From Thermoplasmatales archaeon (GTDB lineage Archaea > Thermoplasmatota > Thermoplasmata > Thermoplasmatales > GCA-001856825), in the NCBI GenBank assembly GCA_026127935.1, contig JAJSLL010000012.1:1-56211 (forward strand): DNA of 56,211 nt. Reading direction: 5' to 3'. The notes under the pieces were generated by a model. The model was not told where the DNA came from. It saw only the letters and a program-made list of their open reading frames with translations, and searched no databases. The position numbers were made by a program, and so were the translations under genes. Position 1 is the first letter of the stretch. The number at the start of each line of letters is the position of its first letter. Positions 33,092-41,405 of this stretch are shown here, one piece after another.

Positions 33092-34805
33092 TTAACCCCT
33101 CTTCCCCTCCCACATCTGTCTTGAGTTCCCCCTCTTCCAGAATCAGCACTTTGTTTGCGAAAGACAGTGCAGATGCTCTTAGGCTGATCATAAGAATGAT
33201 TGTGTCTTTCATCGATCGTTTCAGATTTTCGAAGATTGCAATTTCGGTATCCGGATCAACGCTGGATGTAGCGTCATCCAATATCAGTAACAGTGGGTCC
33301 CTTAAAACTGCCCGAGCGATTGCTATCCTCTGTCTCTGACCGCCAGAAAGTGTCAGGCCTCTTTCCCCCACCATAGTATCGTACTTAGAGGGGAGAGACT
33401 CAATAAAGTCGGAGATGGATGCCAAACTTGCAGCCTTCTTCACCCTTTGGTCGGTCGCATCGATTCCAAACAAAATGTTGTCTCTTATCGTTCCAGATAG
33501 AATATTGATCTCCTGCGGCACAATCGAAATTCTACTTCGGAGCAAGCTCAAGGGGATGTCCCTGGTGTTTCTTTCATTGAATTTTATTGAACCTGAATCT
33601 GGTTCATAGTACCTCGTGATAAGATTGACCAGAGAAGACTTTCCCGCTCCGGTCTTCCCGGTGATACCGATGAATTCTCCCGACATTACCTTAAAAGTGA
33701 CATCCTTTAGAATAATCCTGTCTCCCCTCCTGAACCATACGTGATCAAAACTGAGAGTCCCAGGGGACAGAGATTCATGAGATTGCTCCACAAACTCTTC
33801 ATCCCCGGTATCGGTTATTTCCTTGATTCTTCCTATGGCGGCCCTTGAATTTTCAGAGAATATTATCATTCTTCCAAGAAACGATACTGGACTCGTTAGA
33901 AGTGCAAAAATAAGCACTGCAGAAACGAGACCTCCAACATTGTAATTGTTTAACAGATCCTCATATCCAACGATGACGAGAATCGCACTTGAAACCGCAG
34001 CAACTACAAGTGGCATGAGACTGTTGTGAAATACCCTTGATCGGACCACTTGGTAGTTCTCAACATAATATTCCTGCGTCATCGAGCTGTACTTTTCTAT
34101 CTCCTGTTTTTCGGCAGCCAGTCCTCTCACTACTCTCTGACCGACGATATTTTCCTGCAGCGTTTCACCCAACTTTCCGTAAGTATCCCTTATCTGCTTC
34201 CATATCGGACGCTGCTTACGGGAAGACATCATCCCGAGGTAAATGAGTGGGGGTACGACAAAGAGAAGAAATAGCGCGAATTCAGGTGAAATGAGGAACA
34301 ATAGTATGAAGGCCGCGACAATCAAGGAGATGGTCGGAAACAAGTTAGTAAACATGTTCAGATTGAAGTTTCTGGTCTGCTCTATGTCCTGACTCCCCCT
34401 TGACAGTAAATCCCCAGAAGTTTGCGTTTCGAAAAACAAGAATTTCTTTCTCACAAGATGAGCAACAAAGTCCTTCCTAAGATTGAAGGCATAATTCTGA
34501 CTTATGTACTGTGCCCCGTATGTAACTATGAAATTTACAATTGACGAAATCGCATAGGCAAGAATGATGAAGAGACCGATACTTGGTATGCTCGAGAATG
34601 TTCCTTTCTGCAGAGCCGACACTGCTTGCCCTATGTAGACAGGCACCAGCAACAGAGAAACGTTTGAGATGACTCCTGCTTCGATAACCAATATGAACAG
34701 GCGAGTTCCGTTCTTCAGATATGGTCTCGCAAAGAGTACGGGTTCAAACACCCCAAGGAATGTTTTACTCATCCCTTTCGCATTTGGTCCACCGACAGTT
34801 ATCAC
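33075..34805 (-). CDS. ABC exporter half-transporter with degenerate Walker B and H-switch
   Basis: A 576-residue half-transporter with an N-terminal six-helix domain. Walker A is ITGKTGAGKSSL (near 380) and the signature LSGGQRQRIAIARA is canonical. Walker B ends LLLILDDATSS, so the catalytic Glu is Asp. The switch His is Leu (MISLRASAL). Those changes and the MSEGQ of the partner fall in the same composite ATP site, the asymmetric design known from heterodimeric bacterial and archaeal exporters. The start is a GTG at 34805 with a purine-rich stretch before it. MSKTF, 11 codons downstream, is an alternative. Confidence 0.92.
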   Translation of the reverse strand: MITVGGPNAKGMSKTFLGVFEPVLFARPYLKNGTRLFILVIEAGVISNVSLLLVPVYIGQAVSALQKGTFSSIPSIGLFIILAYAISSIVNFIVTYGAQYISQNYAFNLRKDFVAHLVRKKFLFFETQTSGDLLSRGSQDIEQTRNFNLNMFTNLFPTISLIVAAFILLFLISPEFALFLLFVVPPLIYLGMMSSRKQRPIWKQIRDTYGKLGETLQENIVGQRVVRGLAAEKQEIEKYSSMTQEYYVENYQVVRSRVFHNSLMPLVVAAVSSAILVIVGYEDLLNNYNVGGLVSAVLIFALLTSPVSFLGRMIIFSENSRAAIGRIKEITDTGDEEFVEQSHESLSPGTLSFDHVWFRRGDRIILKDVTFKVMSGEFIGITGKTGAGKSSLVNLITRYYEPDSGSIKFNERNTRDIPLSLLRSRISIVPQEINILSGTIRDNILFGIDATDQRVKKAASLASISDFIESLPSKYDTMVGERGLTLSGGQRQRIAIARAVLRDPLLLILDDATSSVDPDTEIAIFENLKRSMKDTIILMISLRASALSFANKVLILEEGELKTDVGGEEGLNVNRI

Positions 34806-34865
34806 ATCTTCCTTCTCCGAAACTTATGTTCTCGTGATTTTCCTATCAGATATTACCCTTTGGTA

Positions 34866-34967
34866 TCATAAAAGGTACACTCCAAAAATAAACATGAAAA
34901 TTCCGATCATTCCTTCCAGATATAAGATTGAAAGATAGTTGGCTTGATTCGATTTTGCTTGATCCAT
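34866..34967 (-). CDS. Putative 33-residue single-helix membrane microprotein upstream of the ABC exporter
   Basis: A short ORF, MDQAKSNQANYLSILYLEGM followed by IGIFMFIFGVYLL, with a polar N-terminus and one hydrophobic helix. Its ATG lies about 28 bases from the centre of the TATA-like box at 34991-34999, the usual leaderless spacing here. It ends 60 bases before the first ABC gene on the same strand. It could be a small accessory or regulatory subunit of the exporter, or simply the leader of the transcript. Support is positional only, since I know no family. Confidence 0.4.
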   Translation of the reverse strand: MDQAKSNQANYLSILYLEGMIGIFMFIFGVYLL

Positions 34968-34990
34968 TTGTCCCGCAGTCTACGCTAACA

Positions 34991-34999
34991 ATTAAATAG
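34991..34999. promoter_or_regulatory. Shared AT-rich box between divergent start codons
   Basis: ATTAAATAG on the plus strand is centred about 26 bases from the thermopsin ATG (35021) and about 28 bases from the microprotein ATG (34967) on the minus strand. One near-symmetric box could serve both directions. Confidence 0.45.
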
Positions 35000-35020
35000 A
35001 CCGCTTAACATGAAGAACGC

Positions 35021-37489
35021 ATGACGCGGAAATTACTCGTCTTTTTGGTGCTGGTGGTTTCCATTGCGATGCTCGTCCCGGGTCTTTCCCTTTTTCAGAA
35101 TTCCCACGCCCCTAGCGCGATAGTCACGCCGTCAATTGCCTCCAGCACACCTGCCGTTTCTATTAACAGCAATTCAATCAGCAACCCTAGCACATACAAG
35201 CACTACTTCCCGCCTAATTTCCATCCTGCAACAAGGGATTCTAACGGAGTAGTCTCCCCTCTGTATACAAATAGCCCGGCTCCCATGGGAGTTGGATCGT
35301 GGGGAATTACAAACACCTCTGGGAACCTTACGGGATTTGTTCTGAACACTTCGAGTTTTGAGGGAACTGCAACTTTGAACAACCTTACGACCCTTGATTT
35401 GACCAATGATGGACCGGATCAATACACGATGCAGCTGAATACTATTCTTAGAAACGTGACGCTCTTTGGCAACTCTAGCTTTGTGTTCTGGACACAGAAC
35501 GTAGTTCTCTACACCGCTCACAACCACACACTCTCCTTTGAGGACAATCTCTGGAATTTTTCGAGTTCTGCATTTAACTTGACACCAAACTCACTCTATA
35601 GTTACAACGGTACAATTGTGCCTTATTCATATTACTATGCAGTCGGTCCGTCACTGAACGTCTCGTATCCATTCACAGTTCATCTGTTCCTGAACTCGAG
35701 TACGCACAACAACAGAAATGCAGTTTATTACAACTATTCGGTGATATCCTCTAACGGGAACTACGGTGGATCTTACGATAGGATAGTGTTCAACAGCACC
35801 CATGGAATGCCTTCGACTTTCGTGACCCCTTTTGCGTACTACCAGATAAACGGGTTCCAGTACACCCCTAACGGATTTCTTCCTTATGATGCGGAAATGA
35901 TGCTAGGCGGTCCGGGTGGAGGCAGTCAGACCAATGTTCTCTCGATTAATGGGACTATGACACTTGACTATCTTCCACAAGGTTCAACCTCAAACAGCTA
36001 CGTTTCAGTTCCATCAGCATACGATTTCGGTTCTGATACTGGGGAAACTTCGTCGGGTATAGCTGAGTGGTGGTCTGGAAATACAGTTCACCTGGATACG
36101 GGTCCATCATTACTCTATCCGATGTGGAATATATCTTCAAATTCTGGCCATCAAACACTCTCAGGCTCGGTCACCCCTTCCAATTCTTTCATATTCATCA
36201 GCAATGGAACGTTCAACAACTATTACGCCGGATGGGCTCCCGTTTCAAACGATGGATCATTCCACTATGAGTTACCGCCAGGAACTTACTCTGGTAAGAT
36301 TCTGATGAGCGAATACAACCCTCTGAACTTCAGTTTCACTTCTTCCAAAACGATGATAGTATCTCTGGTAAAAAATACAGCTAAGGGCATCTATACCCCG
36401 CTGGTTGCAATGAACAATCAGCAGCTTCAGTCAATATCTTCCGGAGGCAGTGGTACTGTAGGGAATCCATACGCGATTCAGAACAATCAGTACTTTGAAA
36501 TTAATCCACTGTTCTGGGAGTGGAACGATTACATGTTCCCTGTGTTCTCTGGAATAATGCTTGTGAACACAGATGCATACGTCACTATATCGAATGCGGC
36601 ACCGTTCCTCATAAACTATCCGTCGTTCACCTACCCACAGCTCACCTATTACGGGCTCCCTGCCTTCAATTTCATGCCCACTGAACTCTACAATACTTCA
36701 CACGTTTCTATCGTCAACAGCCGTTACACGGGCTGGTTTTCTTCAAACCTCAACTTCGGCCTTCCCATAACTGGAAACATAATAATGTGGAATTCAACGT
36801 CAAACCTCATTGCACACAATGACTTCCTCAGCATGGGAAATTCCATCGAGTTGTACGGTGGATCTGGAAACCTGATATGGGGGAACTATTTTGAAGAGAG
36901 TGCGCCAGTAGGCAATATCAATTCGATGGCTTTCGGCACATCTCCGATCGGAATGACGGTCTACTCCTCCAACAACACAATATACAATAACAATTTCGAC
37001 GTACTGCTCACAGTCGTTTCCCTAGATTACAACATTTATAACGGAGGATCTCCAATATATAACAACACCTACAACGTACCTAGCGTACCGCCCTCCACAG
37101 TCATGATGTTCAACGGTATATCGATGTCAGGAAGCGTTGTGAACAACGGCTACGTTTCAGGCAATGTATGGTGGGATGAATTTCCTGGACAGCCTTACAA
37201 TGATTCCGGGTTAATGCAAAGCAGTTACGACTATTCACCCGTCGTTCCTAATTTCTATAACGTGACGGTAACACTGAGCCATAATCAGGGGAGATATGCA
37301 CAGGTATATCTAGTGCAGGACGGCTTCTATCAGTACCTCTTCGAAAACTCCGGAACCACTAACGTCACAGTCCCAGTCTATAACGGAACTTACTATATTG
37401 TCGTGGTCACTAACGGAAACTTCTACTTTGACAGAACCCAAACGATCACAGTTAATGGAGCAGCAACATCTGTCACTGTAAACATCTGA
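35021..37489 (+). CDS. Thermopsin-family secreted acid protease (A5)
   Basis: An 822-residue secreted protein. Residues 4-22 form a signal peptide. From about residue 88 the thermopsin catalytic region follows (PAPMGVGSWGI, then DQYTMQLNTILRNVTLFGN, FVFWTQNVV and LGGPGGGS). Thermopsins are acid-active, thermostable proteases typical of Sulfolobales and Thermoplasmata. The region from about 500 to 700 has NosD-like right-handed beta-helix turns (GNIIMWNSTSNLIAHNDF, SGNLIWGNYF, SNNTIYNNNF). A small beta domain ends the protein. There is no C-terminal membrane anchor, so it is probably released. Many N-x-S/T sites. The ATG follows the box at 34991 by about 26 bases. Confidence 0.9.
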   Translation: MTRKLLVFLVLVVSIAMLVPGLSLFQNSHAPSAIVTPSIASSTPAVSINSNSISNPSTYKHYFPPNFHPATRDSNGVVSPLYTNSPAPMGVGSWGITNTSGNLTGFVLNTSSFEGTATLNNLTTLDLTNDGPDQYTMQLNTILRNVTLFGNSSFVFWTQNVVLYTAHNHTLSFEDNLWNFSSSAFNLTPNSLYSYNGTIVPYSYYYAVGPSLNVSYPFTVHLFLNSSTHNNRNAVYYNYSVISSNGNYGGSYDRIVFNSTHGMPSTFVTPFAYYQINGFQYTPNGFLPYDAEMMLGGPGGGSQTNVLSINGTMTLDYLPQGSTSNSYVSVPSAYDFGSDTGETSSGIAEWWSGNTVHLDTGPSLLYPMWNISSNSGHQTLSGSVTPSNSFIFISNGTFNNYYAGWAPVSNDGSFHYELPPGTYSGKILMSEYNPLNFSFTSSKTMIVSLVKNTAKGIYTPLVAMNNQQLQSISSGGSGTVGNPYAIQNNQYFEINPLFWEWNDYMFPVFSGIMLVNTDAYVTISNAAPFLINYPSFTYPQLTYYGLPAFNFMPTELYNTSHVSIVNSRYTGWFSSNLNFGLPITGNIIMWNSTSNLIAHNDFLSMGNSIELYGGSGNLIWGNYFEESAPVGNINSMAFGTSPIGMTVYSSNNTIYNNNFDVLLTVVSLDYNIYNGGSPIYNNTYNVPSVPPSTVMMFNGISMSGSVVNNGYVSGNVWWDEFPGQPYNDSGLMQSSYDYSPVVPNFYNVTVTLSHNQGRYAQVYLVQDGFYQYLFENSGTTNVTVPVYNGTYYIVVVTNGNFYFDRTQTITVNGAATSVTVNI

Positions 37490-37496
37490 TAACTTC

Positions 37497-37537
37497 TCTT
37501 TTTCCTCTTTTATTTTTTCTTTCCTTTTTCTTTTCTC
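37497..37537 (+). terminator. Pyrimidine-rich terminator after thermopsin
   Basis: A 40-base stretch of T and C with several T runs (up to six) lies directly after the stop, a typical archaeal termination region. Confidence 0.6.
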
Positions 37538-37642
37538 CTCATAGTTTCATATGCCAGGTTAATCTCTCTTATAATTCAACTCAAATTTCCTGAATGTTTC
37601 GAGATAAATCTTGATGGTAATCTTTTACTACCCTAAGAAAGA

Positions 37643-37650
37643 TTTAATAA
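37643..37650 (+). promoter_or_regulatory. TATA-like box of the terminal oxidase operon
   Basis: TTTAATAA is centred about 26 bases before the GTG at 37673, so the operon transcript is probably leaderless. Confidence 0.5.
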
Positions 37651-37672
37651 ACCTTAGTTCTATGGGATTGTA

Positions 37673-37924
37673 GTGAATATCGACAAAAAGACTAGGGCAG
37701 CGATTATAATTTTCGTTGAGGGGGTCGTTGTCTACTTTATCACTTCGTACTTGATCATAGGTCCGTTATTCAGAAAATTCTATGTGAGTCAACCTTTGGT
37801 CAGCGACCTACCGTTTCTAATTGCCTACATTTCTGTCGGCATTGCGGCTGCATTCACAACAATCGCAATGACAATCTACCCGGTATTAAAATTTAGAGAA
37901 GCAGGTGAAGAAGTTGGACAATAA
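37673..37924 (+). CDS. Small two-helix membrane subunit at the head of the oxidase operon
   Basis: 83 residues with two membrane helices (about 9-32 and 47-70) and charged ends. It starts with GTG and overlaps the subunit II gene by 20 bases. Position and size fit a small accessory subunit of the heme-copper oxidase, but I do not recognise the sequence family. Confidence 0.6.
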   Translation: MNIDKKTRAAIIIFVEGVVVYFITSYLIIGPLFRKFYVSQPLVSDLPFLIAYISVGIAAAFTTIAMTIYPVLKFREAGEEVGQ

Positions 37925-38351
37925 GACAAAAGCGGAAGTTGTGTGGATCGTTGCTGTGCTAACCATCTTAGTGTGGGCTGCGGTTTCAAATGCTGCATAT
38001 CTTCACGATAACTCCAGTAGTATTGCAAATCCAGTGGGGGGAAATCCTCAGGGGGTTGTCATCAACGTCACGGGCTACCAATGGGCCTGGACTTTCACCT
38101 ATTCTAACGGTACTAGTTCAATTGACAACTTGTCGCTGAAGGCAGGCACCACTTACACCCTAGTTATCACGAGCAAGGACGTGATTCACGATCTGTACAT
38201 TCCGGAATTTGGGGTTAACGTTTATGCAGTCGCGGGTCACACGAACCAGATAACATTCACTCCAACCAAGGTCGGGACCTACATTTTCGAGTGCGTTGAG
38301 TATTGCGGTGAGTATCACTATGAAATGAGGGGTACGGTGACCGTGACATGA
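37905..38351 (+). CDS. coxB: Heme-copper oxidase subunit II with CuA site
   Basis: 148 residues: one N-terminal membrane helix (about 11-30), then a cupredoxin domain outside the membrane. The CuA ligands are complete: His95 in DVIHDLYIP and the C-x-x-x-C-G-x-x-H-x-x-M loop with Cys130, Cys134, His138 and Met141. The aromatic patch YQWAW, for electron entry, is present. A CuA site means electrons come from a soluble or tethered redox protein rather than directly from quinol. The start is a GTG within the preceding gene. The stop overlaps the subunit I ATG by 4 bases. The short length and single helix resemble B-type oxidases. Confidence 0.93.
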   Translation: MKKLDNKTKAEVVWIVAVLTILVWAAVSNAAYLHDNSSSIANPVGGNPQGVVINVTGYQWAWTFTYSNGTSSIDNLSLKAGTTYTLVITSKDVIHDLYIPEFGVNVYAVAGHTNQITFTPTKVGTYIFECVEYCGEYHYEMRGTVTVT

Positions 38352-39991
38352 CGCTCGGGTTGACTTTTGAACTCGCTGTCTTCGGTTCATTTATTGCACT
38401 CCTGATAGTGACGGGTTTTCTTCTGTACTATTTTGCAGTGGATTACAAGAGGAATCTGCTAGGTGAGGTAAGTTCCGCCCTTCCAAAGAAAGAATCCAAC
38501 ACTGTGTTGTCCAGGATGAAAAGAGAGCTCAGTTTTTCTGCATTCATGATGGATGACAGCAAGTCGATTGGTATCAGATACCTAATTACGAGTCTAGTTC
38601 TCTTCTTCATAGCTGGTCTGGCTGGAATAGGAATGAGAATCTCTCTTTGGTTCCCCGTTCCAAGTTTCTTGACGCCAATTCAATACAACATACTTTTGAC
38701 TGCACACGGGACTCTGATGCTGTACGGCTGGGCCACAGGAAGTATTCTCGGAATGGCTTACTATTTGCTGCCTTCATCCGTCAAACTCAAGAACGACTCC
38801 TTTGGTGTTGTGAGTTCCATAATGTACTGGATGTTCCTCGTTGGATCCCTGTTCGTTATATTTTCAAAGAGCACCGCGACGTGGTACTTCTACTATCCCC
38901 TGGTCGATCAGCTGACGGCTACGGGAGGAGGTCAATATTCCTTTGCAACCCTGATAGGGGTGATGCTGATACTGATAGCCACGACGGTTTCAAGCGTCAT
39001 TTTCCTCAGGATGATATTCTTCGACAGGGACCCGTCCATCAGGCTCTCAAACATGTCTCTGTTTGCTTGGTCGATAGTATCCACTGCATTCCTTATAATT
39101 GCTTCTGCACCTGTCTCTATAATCGCAAATGGGTTCCTGATATACGATAATATCAACCCAATTTTCTTCCAGGCTGGGAATGGTAGCGCACTCGGTTATG
39201 CTATTATGTTTTGGTATTGGGGGCACCCCTTGGTATACGTAGCAGTAATTCCTGCATTCGGACTGATATATGAGATGCTCCCGAGATTCACGGGAACTAA
39301 GATTTACAGCTACAAGTCTGGGGTTTTATCTCTCTTGATGCTCATGATATTGAGCGGAACTGTGTGGGGGCATCATCTTTTCAATAGTGGGTTAGGTACT
39401 GTTTGGGACCTCATATTCTCGACAACTTCCTTCATCGTTGCAGTCCCTTCTGCAATCTCCGTTTTTAATTGGATCGCGACTATGTGGGTTGGCAGAGTAA
39501 AGTTGACTGTACCTATGATGTTCATTATCAACGGAATTATTGATTTCATTATTGGAGGAGTATCTGGAGTGATGCTCGCAGACGTGGGCGCCAACCAGCT
39601 GATTCATGGGACTTATGCTGTTACTTCTCACTTCCATTTCATTTTCTTGGGGCTGACAACGGGTGTTGCATTTGCAGCAATCTATGTTCTTTTCCCAACA
39701 CTCTCTGGTGGGAGAAATTACAATGTCCCTATGGCTAAAGTTCATTTCTACCTTTCAACGATCGGCACAATTATCATGTCTGGATTTTGGCTGGTTGGTG
39801 GATTTGCAGGAATGCCGAGAAGAGTAGCGGGTTATTTCGGAATCTTCCAGACCTATCAGGATGCGGCCGCAGTCGGAGGAGTAATTCTAGGAATTGGGTT
39901 TTTGATATTCCTTATCAACTTCCTATACTCCACCTACAAACCGGTTGAAACAGATACATCCAACATTCTAGAAGAGGAGGTGACATCGTGA
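38348..39991 (+). CDS. coxA: Heme-copper terminal oxidase subunit I
   Basis: A 547-residue catalytic subunit that reduces oxygen to water and pumps protons. Ligands are all visible: His120 (AHGTLMLYGW) and His430 for the low-spin heme, His428 for the high-spin heme (SHFHF), and His293, His342 and His343 for CuB. Tyr297 follows His293 in GHPLVYVAVIPAFG. The Leu in GHPLVY, in place of the Glu of A1-type enzymes, and the small CuA subunit II point to a B-type-like oxidase. There is an extra N-terminal helix before the usual first one. It overlaps both neighbours by 4 bases. Confidence 0.95.
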   Translation: MTLGLTFELAVFGSFIALLIVTGFLLYYFAVDYKRNLLGEVSSALPKKESNTVLSRMKRELSFSAFMMDDSKSIGIRYLITSLVLFFIAGLAGIGMRISLWFPVPSFLTPIQYNILLTAHGTLMLYGWATGSILGMAYYLLPSSVKLKNDSFGVVSSIMYWMFLVGSLFVIFSKSTATWYFYYPLVDQLTATGGGQYSFATLIGVMLILIATTVSSVIFLRMIFFDRDPSIRLSNMSLFAWSIVSTAFLIIASAPVSIIANGFLIYDNINPIFFQAGNGSALGYAIMFWYWGHPLVYVAVIPAFGLIYEMLPRFTGTKIYSYKSGVLSLLMLMILSGTVWGHHLFNSGLGTVWDLIFSTTSFIVAVPSAISVFNWIATMWVGRVKLTVPMMFIINGIIDFIIGGVSGVMLADVGANQLIHGTYAVTSHFHFIFLGLTTGVAFAAIYVLFPTLSGGRNYNVPMAKVHFYLSTIGTIIMSGFWLVGGFAGMPRRVAGYFGIFQTYQDAAAVGGVILGIGFLIFLINFLYSTYKPVETDTSNILEEEVTS

Positions 39992-40548
39992 ACAAAGCAA
40001 CACCGATAGCCCTATTCTTAGTCGTGCTCCTTGCAGCTGGAGGATCCTTCATATGGTTTGTTGAACAACCTAGTTCTATCTCAAATTACTCCGCTACATA
40101 TAATTCGACGAAAGAAATCGTCCTTTACGCTAACGCAATTGGATGGAATTACAACTCTTCAAATCCAAATCCTACCCTATATGAAAAGACTCACGTCTTA
40201 CTGGAATTCAAAGTGATTGAACAGGACAATCTCCCACACACACTTACTGTCAACCCGGGTACAAATGAAAGCACTTCCAATGACGTCTTCAGCGTTAACA
40301 TACCTGCGGTTACAGGAACCATCGTTTGGTTGAACTGGTCCTTCGCAAACCCTGGAACTTTCACTTACTGGTGTGAAGTTCACCCAACAACGATGGTTGG
40401 AAGACTTGTAATCAATGCATCTTCTAGCAACGGAATAAATGCTTCTGCCGTCCCGACAATACAACCACAATCGCCGAGTCTTATATGCTATTCCAATTCC
40501 ATCTATCAACCAGTTTCCTTAAGGGATGCAAATGACGAAGTTTGGTAA
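39988..40548 (+). CDS. Membrane-anchored type 1 copper protein (cupredoxin)
   Basis: 186 residues: an N-terminal signal or anchor helix (about 5-24), then a cupredoxin fold. Type 1 copper ligands are placed at His84 (LPHTL), Cys129, His132 and Met136 in FTYWCEVHPTTMVG. It is the likely electron donor to the CuA subunit of the adjoining oxidase, in the role sulfocyanin plays in other archaea. The GTG overlaps the coxA stop by 4 bases and is preceded by a strong ribosome-binding site, AGGAGGTGA at 39975-39983, decisive for the start. The C-terminal 30 residues are polar, and the last part overlaps the ctaB gene. Confidence 0.88.
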   Translation: MNKATPIALFLVVLLAAGGSFIWFVEQPSSISNYSATYNSTKEIVLYANAIGWNYNSSNPNPTLYEKTHVLLEFKVIEQDNLPHTLTVNPGTNESTSNDVFSVNIPAVTGTIVWLNWSFANPGTFTYWCEVHPTTMVGRLVINASSSNGINASAVPTIQPQSPSLICYSNSIYQPVSLRDANDEVW

Positions 40549-41401
40549 GGTATTCAGCCTGACCAAACCCGGAATAGCAATTCTCCTGAACCTTGTTGCC
40601 GTCACAACCTTTTCACTCGGATTGAAGAGTGTCAGCGAGCTGTGGAAAGTTGTTCCTCTACTGGTATCTGGAACACTTGCGTCCTTTTCATCCTCACTGG
40701 CCAACAACTTCATTGACAGGGATATTGACACCAGGATGGGTAGAACCAGATGGAGAGCTTCGATTGGAAACAGGGCTGGATACATCTTGTCTATACCTCT
40801 CCTGCTTGGAATTTCCCTAACTATTTCGTTAATCTACCTCAATATTCCAACCACTCTGTGGATATTTGGAGGCTTCCTCAGTTATTCCTTACTTTACTCA
40901 GTATTACTGAAGAGAAGAACGAGCTGGAACATCGTGATAGGTGGGGTCGCTGGTTCGTTCCCCGCACTTGCTGGTTGGTCTTCAGTGAACTCTCCAATTT
41001 CTATGATTTCATTCTTTGTGGCGGTCATCGTGTTCCTATGGACACCAACGCACTTCTGGACTCTAGCCCTCAAGTACAAAGAGGATTACATAGAGGCCAA
41101 TATCCCAATGCTGCCTGCTGTGAAAAATGAAAAATATACGGTGAATGCGATCTTAATTAACACAACTGTCCTCGTTGCGTTTTCATTCCTTCCGGTATTC
41201 ATAAATATGGGTTTCCCTGTTTTTTACGACTTGCTTCTAATTCCTCTTTCAGCCTACCTGATCTGGAGAGTTCTCTCACTCAGATTCAAGAATGGAAAGT
41301 CTCTGCTCGCTTCATCGTTGAAGGCATTCCTCGCAAGCAATTACTACCTCTCTGCACTTCTTTCGATTCTGATTCTGGGAACAGTTCTTAGACTGTTGTG
41401 A
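40526..41401 (+). CDS. ctaB: Protoheme IX farnesyltransferase (heme O synthase)
   Basis: 291 residues with 8-9 membrane helices. The enzyme farnesylates heme B to heme O for the oxidase. Family motifs: SLTKPGIAILLN at the start, NNFIDRDIDTRMGRTRWR (first Asp-rich motif, near residue 65), and FLWTPTHFWTLALKYKEDYI with NIPMLP (the heme O synthase form of the second motif). The start overlaps the end of the cupredoxin gene by 23 bases, and an ATG two codons later is equally possible. No heme A synthase is recognisable in the window. Confidence 0.94.
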   Translation: MQMTKFGKVFSLTKPGIAILLNLVAVTTFSLGLKSVSELWKVVPLLVSGTLASFSSSLANNFIDRDIDTRMGRTRWRASIGNRAGYILSIPLLLGISLTISLIYLNIPTTLWIFGGFLSYSLLYSVLLKRRTSWNIVIGGVAGSFPALAGWSSVNSPISMISFFVAVIVFLWTPTHFWTLALKYKEDYIEANIPMLPAVKNEKYTVNAILINTTVLVAFSFLPVFINMGFPVFYDLLLIPLSAYLIWRVLSLRFKNGKSLLASSLKAFLASNYYLSALLSILILGTVLRLL

Positions 41402-41405
41402 TGAA

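Noticed and set aside
38647-39150. 167-codon plus-strand frame inside subunit I
   Set aside because: It is a shadow of coxA in another frame, with atypical Cys/Arg-rich composition.
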